Shown: positions 23,685 to 38,000 of the stretch, piece after piece | How the letters are laid out: the number at the start of each line of letters is the position of its first letter | Position numbering within the stretch: the stretch's first letter is position 1 | Origin: Dirofilaria immitis | Taxonomy: Eukaryota; Nematoda; Chromadorea; Rhabditida; Onchocercidae | Direction: 5' to 3' | DNA: 64,000 nucleotides | NCBI GenBank assembly: GCA_024305405.1 | Contig: JAKNDB010000079.1 | Span: forward strand, 3,028,501 to 3,092,500 | Made by a program: the position numbers and the translations under genes | The notes under the pieces: model-generated | Told to the model about the DNA's origin: nothing | What the model saw: only the letters and a program-made list of their open reading frames with translations | Database searches by the model: none

Positions 23685-25862
23685 TACTTCATCTTTTAAT
23701 ATCTTAAAATTTCTTTCAAAATCTTAAAATTTTTGTATAAGAATCGATGGATAATTAGCAATAAATGAGTTCTTCTTGATCAGCAATCAAGAAGAAGCTA
23801 ACAAGCACATAACCTTTGAGTTATTTGCAGCAATAAAATAATCACTGGAATAATTAAGAAAACTATCCATGTAGAATCAGTATTTACTATGCAATAAAAT
23901 ATTTTTCCAGCTACTTCAATGATTATTTTTCAAATAAATATACAAATATAAACAAATTCGTTGGTTGCACAAGCAACAAATTAAATAATAATAACTGGAG
24001 ACGTAAACCGAAATAATCTGTTTGCAGTCGTATATTTATTTTAACAAAATAAATGGACAAAAATATGATTAATACAATAATTTGAGGGTGAATTATTGAT
24101 ATAATGGCTACCAAAAATATATATTAGCTATAAAATCAAGTGATAAGTAATCGACAAAATATTTCATACTATAAGTCAATACCAAAGAATATTAATTTTC
24201 AGAGAGATAACAATAAAATTAACATAAGAGTTACATGCACGCGTACGTAAAATGTCAATACTACCTAGAACCATCAACAGTAATCAATTAAAAATATCAT
24301 TGATCCGAAAAGCTTTCATTCTAGATTTCAAGAATTAACGGACCATGCAATGTGTCAGCCTCGGTCATACACACACATTGTCATAGCACTTGCACCTGAC
24401 AATATTTTTTAAATCTTCTATTAAAAATTCACGGCCCGCTGTTGGTTCGTTGAATTTTTGCGCGCGGTGAATATGGTTACTTAATTCTCCTAGTGGTTTA
24501 TAAAAACGAATTTATGTTTAGTGATCGTGGTTTATAATCTTAGTTGTCTACTTATGTTTAATTTATGTAATTTTGTAGTTGAACTTTTACTTAATTTAAT
24601 TTTATCATCTTGGATGAAGAAAAATGGAAAGAAAGATGATTGAAAAATCTTTTTAATTTCCATCTTTAAAACTTTAATCTATGAAGTTCGATACGAACTA
24701 CCCTTACAGCATCTAAATTATATCATTCTATTATCTTATCTGAACTTCGCTTTCAACATTAATTGTATCACTCTTTTTTCATCATTAATTTTATCATTGC
24801 TTCATTATTACTGAATGTATCTCACATTTTGTCGCCGCCTTATCATTTCATCATTGTTAATGTTATTGCTACTTTAATACTACGATAACAAATAGATATA
24901 ATAAAAGCATTAATGTGTAACATATCGGTCTCAAATTATTAACAGATATTTTCGTCGCTCTGTTAGATGTCAGCTCTATTGATTCATGTGCCGCCGATTT
25001 TTGTTTCGAATTTTTTGAGCATAGCAATAATGGACTAAAAAGGTTGCGATCGTATCAGTCGAGAATTGTTAACGAATAAATTTTCTTTTTCAAATTTATT
25101 CATTCATTTTTGAGTACAACAATTTTTCCCTTTGCAAAGCTATATTTATGAATTTATATAAAATCAGATAATGATAGTGAAAGATTCAGGCAGCGAAATG
25201 ATTTGATAGCTGGCAGTTATGAGTTTTTGGAAAATTGAATTATATTAATTTGCCCATTATACTATCATCAGGAAACTCGTTTCCCTGTACAAGCGAAAGA
25301 GTTTTTATGGTATTCTAAGCTTTGGTTAAGGAAACTGTAATAAATAATTTTTAAAGTTTTGATTAAGAACTGTGCTATTAGAGAGTTTTCGCAGATTATT
25401 TCGATAAATTAACATTTTAATTTAAAGAAAAAAGTAACATTAAAAAGCTTTAATTTGTCTCAAATGATGAATTACACAAAATCAATTTGATTACTTTATC
25501 TGTCACTGATAGATGCTTTTTTATTTTTGCCAAACTGTGCCCAGGAATGAATCCAATATATACCCGCCGATGTAAAGATAATTACGCATACATAATATGC
25601 GTGTCTATAAACCCATAAAGTAGAAATGTATATGCACTTTCATGCATTTATAGCAGTCTTTTTTTTAAAAAAGAACTGTTTTCTAATTAAGTTTATGTAG
25701 AAAATTATCCAAATTTAAATCTTTTACTGGCACTTGCAGAAAAATAATACTAAGTTTTTGGATTCATCTCTTGGTAAATAATGTAATCGTTCAGCGTTAG
25801 GAATTTATTCGTTTTCTCCAATTATATGTTTATCTCATATTAATGTAATTTGAATTTTTTAG
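23685..25862. other. Divergent promoter region between vps-51 and snx-3
   Basis: These 2178 bases lie between two start codons pointing away from each other and must contain 5' regulatory sequence for both genes. A locally GC-richer patch around 24425-24475, including GCGCGCGGTG, stands out. No coding exon is recognised. Just 5' of the vps-51 start, on the minus strand, the sequence reads ATGAAGTAATGG, a two-codon upstream ORF whose stop overlaps the start codon. Confidence 0.6.
25861..25862 (+). promoter_or_regulatory. 3' splice acceptor abutting the snx-3 start codon (candidate SL trans-splice site)
   Basis: GAATTTTTTAG directly precedes ATG, matching the nematode 3' splice consensus with no leader base left. 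It is either a spliced-leader acceptor or the acceptor of an unseen 5' UTR exon. No suitable upstream coding exon was found. Confidence 0.6.
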
Positions 25863-27554
25863 ATGAGTAGTAGCAGTGCAACGGTTGTAACACAGCGTTT
25901 AGCACCAAAGCGTCAAACGCTAGATGAAGCATATGCGCCACCAGCAAATTTTCTGAAATTGAAGTAATCAATCCAATAACTCATGGTGTTGGGAAAATGC
26001 GATATACCGATTACGAGATTCGATTGAGGGTAATATATTGTGATCAGTTTATCGATCAATTTATCTAAGATATGTATAGATGAATTTTGATAAACCAATC
26101 AGTAATCAAAAATCTGATTAGCAGTCAAAGATTTTTTTTTTGGAGATTTGTTTTAATTTTTGTAAGTTCCATTGAGCGGTAATTCACTTAAATGGGCTCT
26201 GGCTGTTTGCTTAGCTTCATTAGATATTAGATTTTCATAGTTAGGCCCATCGTTATAAATATAGAAGTTTAAAGATCACATTTCAATATGTCATGCTATA
26301 TATTCTAAAAGTGAAAGTATCTTCAATTTTCGGGGCATACAAAATTGCATGTTGGAATGTATTCTTATCATCAGTGTAATAGTTCTTATGATTCAATTAT
26401 AATAATTATGAAATCAAATTTAGATAGTTAGGATACTAAGATATGTTCGTTTAATAATTATGGATTGATGAAATTAGTCAATATTAGCTTATAAAGTTGC
26501 AGCTTAACTGAACCAATTGTATAAATGATCAATTGCGTAACTGTTCTTGTTTATTGCCAGTTGATACTTCTATGAAAGTTTTAAATTTATTTCTCGGATC
26601 TTTTTTATCTTTATTTCATGTTTATTAAACTGCAGACAAATTTGCCAATATTTAAACATAAAGAATCAAGTGTTCGTCGTCGTTATTCTGATTTTGAATG
26701 GCTTCGAGGTGAATTGGAACGTGATAGTAAGGTAATTGTGGTTATCATATTAATGTTTCATTTGAAGAAATTATATTAAACAACATTACTGTTTGATTAA
26801 AAATTTGGCTTAATACGGTAACTAACCGCAAAATTTGCATATTCCATTACGACTGGAGCAATTAAGATGGAATAGAATCGAATTTTTGATAGCTTTGATC
26901 AGGCAATAAACACCTTCGTAATTATCGATAAGTCTAAATGATTTTTTCTTTTTTAAATTATTCTTTATGAATGAGTTGAAAAAAATGTAAAATGGTCAAA
27001 GTAACCTAGTAAAGTATCGTTTTCGTAATTTTATTTTTCGTAATTGCGTCATATGCTATCATTGCTTTAGATTGTTGTACCACCTCTGCCTGGTAAGTCA
27101 CTTAAGCGACAATTGCCATTTCGTTCCGATGATGGGATATTCGAGGAAACATTTATCGAAAAAAAGGAGAAAAGGCTTAGAACTATTCGTTAATAAGTAA
27201 GTCTTCATTAAACATTTTCTTTCATATTATTTGATCTTATTTAATTGTTAAATAAATGACTTCCTGCTTTTCTTGATATTACTTCATGCTAATAGCTTAT
27301 TCACTGATAGAATATTATCAAAGTTTCATGTTTCTTGGTATGATGATGTATAGCATATCAGACGAGGTATATAAAAGGATCTGTTCATTCTGAAATCTTT
27401 GATATACTATAATTGTAGGTAATTTTTAAGCGAATAATTTTTTTGCAGAGTTGCTGGACACCCACTTGCACAAAACGAACGATGCTTACATATCTTTCTA
27501 CAGGAACCAGTAATTGACAAGCATTATATTCCGGGCAAAATTCGCCTTACCTAA
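25863..27554 (+). CDS. snx-3: Sorting nexin 3 (PX-domain protein)
   Basis: Four exons, 25863-26029, 26636-26731, 27071-27196 and 27449-27554, give 164 aa, the usual SNX3 length. The protein is almost entirely a PX domain. Exon 1 has the ITHGVGKMRYTDYEIRLR strand, exon 2 the phosphoinositide-binding RRRYSDFEWL, exon 3 the PPLPGKSLKRQLPFR loop and exon 4 AGHPLAQNERCLHIFLQEP, ending IPGKIRLT. SNX3 binds PI3P on early endosomes and, with retromer, returns cargo such as the Wnt carrier Wntless to the trans-Golgi. Two frame breaks are present: one T missing near 25949-25952 and one A too many at 27159-27165. As this is a small, highly conserved, usually single-copy gene, these look like assembly errors. 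It is head-to-head with vps-51, which acts on the same pathway. Confidence 0.96.
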
Positions 27555-30500
27555 ATGTTTGCACTAATTTGTTGTGGTGTTCATCGCCACGCAGTCTTAG
27601 AACCAGTTGTGTTCTTTTTTTATTCGAACGAAATTTTAGTCTGTTGAAAAGTGCATAAGGTCTGTTACTTAATCTTATTGTCATATTTATTGTAACTGAT
27701 ATGTTACAATTTTGTTTTCACTTCATTTTAAGAAAAGTCAATCATATAGTAAATTGATTATATTTATCATCCAGTTGGCTTATTTTATTATGACGATGTT
27801 ATAAGCGGAATCGTTTAACGCTGTTGTTATGCAATGTTTGCAATTAATTGTAAATGTAGCTGTAAGTATGCTCTGTAGATGGGAACATCGAAAATTTTCT
27901 TATTGAGAGGTAACTCGTAAGTGGTGGCGTAATTTCTTAAAATATGAAATATGGTTGAGATTTTTCTTATTTATTTTTAACTGAATTATTTTGATAAGTG
28001 CCTTTTTCATCACTATAATTGTAACACAAAAATTTGCTTGAATGCTATCGCAGTAAACAGAGATATGTATTCTTTCTTGACTTTGAAACTGACTTCTTAA
28101 TTTTCCCACGGCGTAAAGTTGTATTTTATATAATCTTTCTTTTTCTTTTTAGTATATGTAATTTATAAGTATATGTAATTGATTTCTTACATTTTTATTA
28201 TATAAAATTTTGAGCGCCAAAGATATTTTGTCAAACTTCTGCAAAGAAATAAGAAAGATGATCTTTTTCCTCTTTTTATAAGCAGATAGCAATAATCATA
28301 TTTCATATTCAAGGGATTTTGATATTATTATGAGAAAGCTATGCAATATTAATTGATAATTAGACTGATATTCCGAATAGAGTAAAATTTTATCCGGTAG
28401 ATACATATGCAGTAGCTGAATTCGATATTATCAGATTCTGATTTAGAAATATTACTTTAATGATTTCAATGTTGTTAAATAACAAAATTCCATTTTTTTC
28501 CACAATTCTATTCATTTTTTTAATGATTTTAATGTAAAATGATATACTTTTTCTCCTCCAAATTTTAAATATATTTGTATTTGCTATTTAAAATAATCCA
28601 TTATCGCCTTATAACTGTTTGCCATGCTTTTGCGATTCATTTATTGTTTTCCAGCTTTTTTAATTACATGCCATCTATCATATTAGTTCATTATAATTTC
28701 AAATAATCTTACTGGTGATTTTTTCTTCGTGAAATACTTTTGTTATTGTGCTATAATGACTGGTTGAATAATGTATGTGACGTGAAAAGATGCCGATAAC
28801 TGATATACGAAATCTATTTCTTCTTAATTACCTGTTTTCCATCCGAAGTTCATCATTCTCTCATATCATACTTATTGCATTTCTGAAAACTGATCCAATT
28901 CAACTGTGTTCGTTTTCATCTTCATGGATATCATTTAGTGGTTATCAGTTATCAGCAAATCAAAAATGGGATATTTATATAGTGTATTATCTATAGATTT
29001 TTCTTATCGAAAAATTTCAATCTTTTCATTTTATATTTTTGTTGTCTTATTTTTCAGTTTATGTGATATTTTATTGGTAAAATGCATTAGTGATCTAAAA
29101 TCAAAAATATTGTTCCAAGATTAGTAGTATTTTATATTTCTGATTTATTTAACTTCATATCTGTAGATCAATTGTTCATCAAATATTTGCTTGTTTGTAT
29201 GGAAATTCTTTTTATTCAATCACTTAAGTGCTTTTCATTAGAAATTTTTATCTGCTCTTATTTAATGTATTCCTGAAATCTTCTAAAAATTTTCTTAATA
29301 TCACATATTGATAATGCACTTTTTTCTGTTCATATAGGACAAATTGTTATTGATTGTATGATATTGCAATTGGAATACGAAGATTTTTCCATTTTACAAT
29401 ATTTCTTTTGCTTCATGATTTTAATTTTCAATTCATGATTTTAATTTATAAGCTTGAAGTAATCTATTTAAGTTCATCCAGAATATGTACTAGCAAAGAA
29501 AGGATAGACTGAAAAGAGAAAGTCAATTGCTACAGGCTATTATAATCAGTTTTATCAGTTAGTATGTTTGTTATTAATTTATATATATAATTTCATCAAT
29601 TGCGCATGAAATTTTATTCAAGTTATTTTAAATTGATGATATGAATTTGATATCATGGTTTTTCCTTTTTTTGGAGGAAAGGGGCAAAGCCATATAATTT
29701 TAGTTTATTGATATTTTGGTTAAGAAGTTTACTAAATTCTTCGGATGACTTCATGCAGTTGACTTCATGTGATTTCGAGTTCTCAGTATGTGAAATTTAC
29801 TCTCATAATTTATTATATTTTCTTAAAACAGGATAGTGACAAAATATTTACACTGCTATCTGAAATGTTGGCATAATTTATCAACTATCATGATAAATCA
29901 TTCAAATTCATTGGTGCTGTTTTTTTCTTTTCTTTTTTGAGTTAAAGCCAACTTGATGATTGTTACGATGGATTGTTTCACTTTTTTTTTTTTACATTAA
30001 TTTTTGAAAAGTAAAATTAAAAAATATTATTTTATTGAATACTATCGTTTTCATTTTTCTTTATTCTTTCCATTTTCTTCTTTTACTATAGCAATAAAGA
30101 TTTGCCGAAAATAACATAAATACGTAATTGAATAACAATAATACTAATTAAGTGAAAAATTAATATTGAATTGTTGAGATGAAAATATTTAATGGATATA
30201 AAGAGTTAGTCGTAAATAGGATGACAGTGATGATAATGATCGATGCCTTCCTAAATGCATTTCTTCGTTTTTTTTTTCACTTTTTTTTATATGTTTATAT
30301 TTTTTAATTATTGAAAATCTGACAGAGCAAGATTGTATGAAAATGATAGCGCAACAAGTAACTGATGATCAATAAGACAGAAATAGTTGTATAAATTGGA
30401 AGAAGTGTTAAAAATGCTTCATTTAAAATTTCATCGTTTTCCTAAAATTTGATTAATATTATTGACTTTCAGTTTTAATCTATTGGTCGCTGTTTTTTCG

Positions 30501-33500
30501 TTTCTTTTTATTCTTTTTTTTCTTGTATAGCATATCGTTCTTGAAAATTATTCGAGAAGAACTCTCGATAAACTTGTTTGAAAGTATATCAATTTTATTG
30601 GGACTTTTAAATGCGATAAAATATTATGAATTGAAATAAGTTAGGTAAATAATGGTATTAGTTATTTCTGTAGTTTTTCATTTAATAATATATGATAGAT
30701 TAATAATTTCAGCTTATTTCTTGTTTGATTACTTCCAGTGTTCATTTGTTTTTTGAGTATTTTTGCTTAGCAAGATGCTTAGTAGTTTGAGTGAAATAAT
30801 TTAATGAAAATTTTGTTTTATTCATTTGATAAAACAACTAATCAGGTTTTTTGGTATTTCTTTTTCTTCCCCACTCTTTGAAGTTTAACTTTCATAACAA
30901 TAAAAATTGATATTAATTAAATATTGATTACAACTGAAATAAAATCAAGTATAAATATTGGTTGGATTGAAATAGTGATAGTAATATGAAAGAAAAATCG
31001 CTTAAATTAAATTTCATTAAATTACTAATTCTAAAATCTTTTGTAATTATGGGAAAAATTTTTGATAATTTTTCTTAATTTTTTAAATTTTCTTTTTTAT
31101 TAGTAATTTTTTTATTTCTTTTTTCCTATAGTTCCATTTTCTTTTCCTTTTCCTTTTTTTTACTAATAGTTTTTACCGTCTCTTTTTTATAATTTTATTT
31201 TCTCTTCCTCTTTCTTTTTTTTATTAATAATTTTTCCAGTTTCTTTTTTTTAAATAATTCTCGTTTCCTTTTCTTCCATAATTTTTCCTCTTCCATTTTT
31301 TGATAATATCTAATGGAATCGATCAAATGAAATTTTCATCCTTGGATAGATGAAATTTTTCCTTCAATAATAAATAATTTATAAAATGATGAATTTAATT
31401 TTAAATTTATTAAAAATTCGAGAAAATAATTGTACCGTGAAAAAACTTAAATTCTTAAATCGATTTGAAATTTGATTCCATTAATAGATCATTAATAGGT
31501 CAAATTCTAAATTCCATTAATATTTCCAAATTGCCAAGATATCAATTGCGAGATATCCGACACACCTTGATAAAATTTAAATGAAAGGAAATAAGAAATT
31601 GCTAAAAATTTCCTAATTTCTTTTCTCTAAATAAACTGATAAGAAATTTCAAGCTAAAAATATCAAAATTTTTGGATAATAATCATCGTATAGTTTGTTT
31701 GAAAGATATAATTATGTACATAATAATTTACATTGTTAATCACTTTGATCATTCCTTTCACATTTCATTATTTATATGTTTCTAATCAAATTTAATCAAA
31801 ATTTCATAAAAAAAGAGCTAAATTTGATCTTTTATTTAGATTTGTATCAAATTTCCAAAACTATATATCACTGTATTATTTATTATTCGATATAGATAAT
31901 TAGATATTTATGCGATGAAAATTTTATTTTAAAATTGACATTTCCCGAGGATTAATATATATTAAAGATTCTAAAGTTTATAATAACGAGAGAAAGTAAC
32001 AGAGTATTTTCATTCATCTAAAATTTTAATTATTTTTAAAATTATGCTAATTTTTTTTCTTCTATTTTTTCACATTGATACTAAATGCTTTGCTGTTTTC
32101 TTTAAAATTTATCTATCTTATCAATTTATTTGTATGGAACATTCCTCTGATGCCTATTTTATCAAATATATTGGCCAAGACATGCAATAAATTATTACTT
32201 AAGTCTTGACGTTTAATTTTAACCAATTTTTTTCCTTTTTTTTTCAAAGCCAATTTTAGTATGATTTAATTAATTGTAAAAATTAAGCTGATTATTTCTA
32301 GCCAAGAAGTTGTAAAATATTTATTTTAATTATAAAAATGCCATATCATATTATTTACTTCCCAGGAATGTTTGCAGTGTAATTGTATCATCTGAAATTT
32401 TAAAAATTATATTCAAATAATGAAATTATGCAATTTTAAATATTTGAGATTTTGCAATTTATCTAAATTAAATGACGAAAAATCTGTTTCATATATATTA
32501 ACAAATAAAAAAAAATTTAAAAATCTTAATTACCGACACATTTTATTTAGAAAATTTTAAAAATCGCAAAATGAAATATGGAAAAAATAAGGTTTATCGG
32601 CTAAGAAAGAAAAAATCTTACAATCGTAAAATATTCAAAAAAAAAAAGAAAGTTATAATTTTATCAATTTATCATTTGTTAAAATGCAATTATATCATTT
32701 TTGTGTTAAAGAAGCAAAGGAAAATAAACAAACGGAAGCAGTAATTTTTAAAATTTTTCGAAAAATCATAGATTAGAATTGCTACGAGCAAAATTACTCG
32801 TCGTATTTGTCAGTAAACAAAATAAAATAAAATCAATTTTTTTTTGTCAAGATTTGTCTAAATTTGTAATGTATTATTGACATTTCGTACTGTAATTTAC
32901 CGTAATAAATTTTATTTACTGTAGCAAATTAAGGAACTGAAGATATAAAGTCATTTTATCGCAAAATTTTTCTCAATAAAACTTAAAAGGTCAATTCATT
33001 GATTCGTATTGGTATGAAGGGCAACAATGATGGTCATATTCTTTAAATTACATTTGCCCTCCTCAAATTCTTCTTTTCTCATCCCGTTCCCGCCACGTTC
33101 TTCTGTCGCTTCTCCCGCTCTTCTGTCGCTTCCCCGCTCTTCTGTCGCTTCCCCGCTCTTCTGTCGCTTCCCCGCTCTTCTGTCATCCTCGTTTTTCGTA
33201 TAATAGATATCATTTGTGAAAATTAGGAACAATTTGAAATGCTTCCCATCGAATAATAGAGAGAAGCATTACATAATAGTTTTAGCTGATGATTTCTTTG
33301 ATTAATTTCTTTTTCTATTTTTTCTTTCACTAATTTCACTTTTTAAATTCTAAATTATTCATTCATTTTGTATTGATTCAAATTTTAAAACATTCATTCA
33401 TTTATTTGTCATAAATTTTCACATTCATTTCTTTTTTTTCTTAGCTTTTCATAAATTAAAATATGCGATCGTTTAATTTAAAACATATCGTTCAATAAAT

Positions 33501-35038
33501 TATGAAAACTTTTCCTCCCAAATAATTCTTTTTTTTCTTTTAATTTATTTTTAATATTTCATGTTGATAGTATTCAAAAATTTACATATAAATAATAAAT
33601 TATCATAATTTATTGATAATGATTGCAATTCTATCATAATTCATGGAAATATTAATATTTTAGATTAATATCAAATTTGATGATAAGATTAATTTGAATA
33701 ATATTAATAAAATTTTTGAATTTATTACATGGCTTAATTGTAATAATATTCATTATCTTTCTTTATTTTATTACCATATATAATTGTTTTTTTTGTTTAA
33801 ATATTTTGTTAAGCTCAACGTTATCTATGATAGGAATTGAAACTAAAATCAAATTGCTAAAATTATTGAAATTTGAATAATTTCAAAATTTTTCTTAGCA
33901 ATTTATATTTTATATTTTATGAAACTTTTTACATTATGTACAATTTGAAGTAAAAAATTTTAAACTAAATTTGAAATTAATTACTTCTTTACTGACTAAT
34001 ATGAATAATCACTGCATAGCTAATTATTTCAATTCAATTCTTATAATGACAAACATGCAATAGCTTTGATTATATGTATCGAATTGTAGAAATTCTCGAG
34101 AAAAATCAATAAGCAAGAACGAAATAAAAATATGAACTTTTCATAGATCATTGTTAAAATTCTTGAGAAGGGCAATAGTCATTGAGCGTAAATCGTTGAC
34201 ATACATCAAATATGGTTGAACATATGAACTAATATAAATGAATTTTATGTTTAAATTTTGCGAGAGATAAGAAATCAGAAAGCTAGAAATATCACTGCAA
34301 TCGACTAATCTATCATCAGATCCATCATTGTTCTAATTAATCCTTAAAATATTTAATCAATTAATTAGGCCATATCATATATAGATAAAAAAAAAAGTGA
34401 TAAAATTCGGAATTCAAATTTCATTCTAAAATTTGATCACTTAGTTACTATTTAATAAATAAATAACACTTTTTTTTCATCAATTACTTACAGAAATAAT
34501 TTGCAAATCAATCAATAATTGAAATGTAAGAGAAAAGAAAACGAAATTTCAATCATTTTTTGATTAAAGTTTTTTTTTATATATTTGTTTCAATATTTAT
34601 CAAATTTATTTGAATTAATTACTTAAACATATTTTGATTTAATTTTTTTTTTACCAATCAAATGATTAAATTCAATTATTTGAGAGAAGGAAAAAATATC
34701 AAAAAAAAATTGTAATAATATTTTTTTAATCAGACATTAAAAGAATAATATCTTCATCTGTCATATTCTTTTTTGATAATTTAATTTCAATTTATTTTGA
34801 TTTATTTCCATTTCTCATTTTCTATTACATTTATTTCTATTTTTTTCTTCGTTTTTGAATTTGTATTTATGAAATAATTTAGTTATTTTTGCTAAATTAT
34901 TATTATTATTATTAGAATTTTAATCAATCATTGAAATACTTGAATACTTAATGAAATGTTTCTTCGTTATGGTATGTATTTCATTTATTTCATCAATTTT
35001 TCTTTCATTTTCAAATATAATTTTATTTTGAAGATAAA
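27555..35038. other. Long AT-rich interval without a recognisable gene
   Basis: About 7.5 kb between snx-3 and the GRAM/VASt gene, including the snx-3 3' UTR at the left and the promoter of the next gene at the right. I checked the few open frames on both strands and found no conserved motif or exon chain. The only structured element is the GC-rich minisatellite at 33101-33185. Non-coding RNA genes cannot be excluded by eye. Confidence 0.6.
33101..33185. repeat. GC-rich 19-20-bp minisatellite (CTTCTGTCGCTTCCCCGCT)
   Basis: One 20-bp unit, three 19-bp units and a partial fifth give a sharply GC-rich block inside AT-rich sequence. A minus-strand open frame crosses it with an EERG/RRAGE-type repeat, but it has no splice context and is most likely spurious. 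Confidence 0.9.
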
Positions 35039-38000
35039 ATGGTACAAGGGAATAATGCTAAATATGAAGAAGGACGAAAAAAACTTCATTATCTAATTTA
35101 TTGCCTAAAATACGGCCAAAATCATATAGTTTTATGAGTAATCATGATGTCGTATTTAAAAAAATATTATTAAACCTGCTAAAGATGAAATTGCTGAAAA
35201 TTCGGAAATTTCTAAAACTAAATTATTTGAAAAAACTTCTGCCCCACCAAATTTATCGCATCCTTACAAAAATAGCACATTTCTTCAAGATTTCCGAAAA
35301 TTATTCTCGAAAAATAAAACTACTTCAATGAACACAATAACAACAACAACAATTACTACGACTACTACTACTGCTGCTACTACTACTACTACTACTACCA
35401 CAACTACTACAACTACTACTACTACTTCTATTGCTACTACTAGTTCAGATAGTATGATAAATTGTTTCGAAGATAACGGAGTGATGCAAAATAGTATGAA
35501 AGATTTAAATGATTCTAAAATACGTTTAAGAAAAAAATCCCAATCCTGGTCTCATTATGAAGCGCAGAATATATTAAGAAATAATCAGAAATCTTCAGAA
35601 TCAAAATATGCTAGCAAACTTATTTATTCTTTAATTCGAACGCTACGGAAAAATGGAAGCACGGCATTTATAAATCATACCGTTACCGAAAATACCGTAT
35701 GCTTAAAAATTATCATTTACGTTGTAGACATTATTTTTTCTTTTTAAAGTTCAAAAATATTATATTAGTTAAGAAAAATCAATAAATAAACGAATACCAA
35801 GGTCTATTAAATGATTTTATGATTTATTACGATTCGTTGCGGTGAATATTATCGTGTTACGGTATTTTTCTAATACAGTAATCATTTCATTTTTCAATTG
35901 AATTTTTCAGAGATTTCTTAAGAGATTTCTTTTATTTAGTTTTGACAATGTTTTTTATCATTTCTAATTTCTTTACACGAAGTTTATATTCTTTTTAAAG
36001 CTTATCTGTTCTTCAAGAAGATTTTGTTTATAGAAATATTAAGATATAACAGTAATCTTTTAATTTCTTTACTAATCCATGAGCTTGATATAATTTTTGA
36101 AAATTTTTGATTAATTCATCAATGAGTTCTGATACGAATATCGGTCAATATTAAAACCCGCACTTTATCGGTCCTCTTCAACACAAAAATATTTAATTAG
36201 AATGATAAATTAAGGAACCGAGTAAAAAGTGTATTTGAAAATAATTGCAAAATTGAGATTTTTAGTTATTAAATGAGCAAATTTTGAACATTTCAGGAAT
36301 TCTCGACAGGAGAATTTTCGAAACGATGGCAATCAGATCAATCTGTTAATACCAATAGTCTTTATAAGTTATCAAAATCTGAAAAAATGAAAATTGAAAA
36401 TAAGAAAAAACGAAAAATGAAGCAAATAATTCGATGTCTATCTTATTATTATCAAATGACAAAAACAATTCAGGTTTATAATGATTTATAGTTTCGATGA
36501 TTTAATATATATTTTATTTAAATGTTTTTACAATTTATTACAATTATAAACTAAATATATGCTGATATGTTTTTCCATTTGCATGTTTCAAATACCAATA
36601 ATAGCTGATATATCGTGATAGAAATATAAATTGTTTTAGTAAGCTTAACTTTTACATTAAAATGTTTTAGGCAAATGTTAATTATAATTTTGAGCATTTA
36701 TTTAAGCATTTTATTTTTCAAAATTTGCTTGAAAAATTAAGTTGAAATTTAAATGATATGATTTATTTTGAATTTGGAAAAAAGTGAAATTTTTTTTTTT
36801 TACTGAATTATCAGCTTATTTATTTTATCAACATGAATCAATTTATATTAGTTTATCAACAACGATAAATCATCTGCTTCGAAGCAAATATTTGTCAATT
36901 TTATTGATTTATCGATAATGTTTAAGAATTTTTTCTACCTTATCAAAGTGCATAAAATGAATCAGAAAGTTTTTATTACCATAATGTTTTATTTATTTAT
37001 TTACTTTTTTGCATTTATAATATGAATTCATTGCTAATAAAATTTTCATACTAACCATTAATTCAGTAAGTAAGAAATGAGTTTAAATAGAATTTAATTC
37101 ATTAATGATAATAATATTTCAGTATAATAATTATTTCATATGATTATTTGAATTTAAAAATTATGAAAATAATATTAATCAATCATTTTCATTTCATTAA
37201 ACTATTATATTTTTCCTTTTCTTAATTACAATTTCTAGATTTGAGCTTTCAATAATTTTTGATCAATAATCTATTAAGCATTAATAATATTAGCAATATT
37301 TTTGAATCAAAAATTTATGAAACATAAACATTTCTTTCATTTTAATACTAAATGTTAAAGTCGAGAATTTTTTGCAACTCTATCAATTTCTTGCAATCGG
37401 TCGAGAATTAAAAAAATGTTAAGCAACCAAATATATCATTAATCAATTCATACTTATCATTTTAGTTTTTCTGATGAATAACTATTAGTTCCTACAAGCG
37501 ATATTATCAGTGATAATTATGATATGTTTTTTTTTTTTCGTTTATGATTTTTTTAATCCTCTCTTATCATTTCTGCTTGTTTTATTATTTCTATCTTATT
37601 AATTGATCAATTGATTTATAAGTATTCTTCGAAAAATTGTCTTAGAAAATTTTTACTAAATAATATATGTGATTATTGATTTCTTTTTACTTTTTCATTA
37701 ATTAATTTTTGATATTTTAATGATAAAATTTTTGAATTTATCAAAATAATAATTATTATTTAAGAATTTTTCATTGTTATTCTTTTTTTAAGAAAAAAAA
37801 GGAATCGATTAATTAACTAATATAATTCAAAAATGGTCAAAATCGATTTTTTTTTACTTCAAAATAGGCCAAATTAAAAAACTTTAGCAAAGTTTCTTTT
37901 AATATACAAAATATTCTTCAATTTTTTTATATAAAACATTTTTACATAATTTGCAAAAATCTTTTCAAATTTTGATAGCAGTTATATTTAATCGTTTCTC

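Noticed and set aside
28790..28996. Open frame after snx-3
   Set aside because: No recognised motif, and length is within chance expectation in this region.
32996..33232. Minus-strand frame with EERG/RRAGE repeats
   Set aside because: It is the translation of a 19-20-bp minisatellite; no splice sites, homology or neighbouring exons support it.
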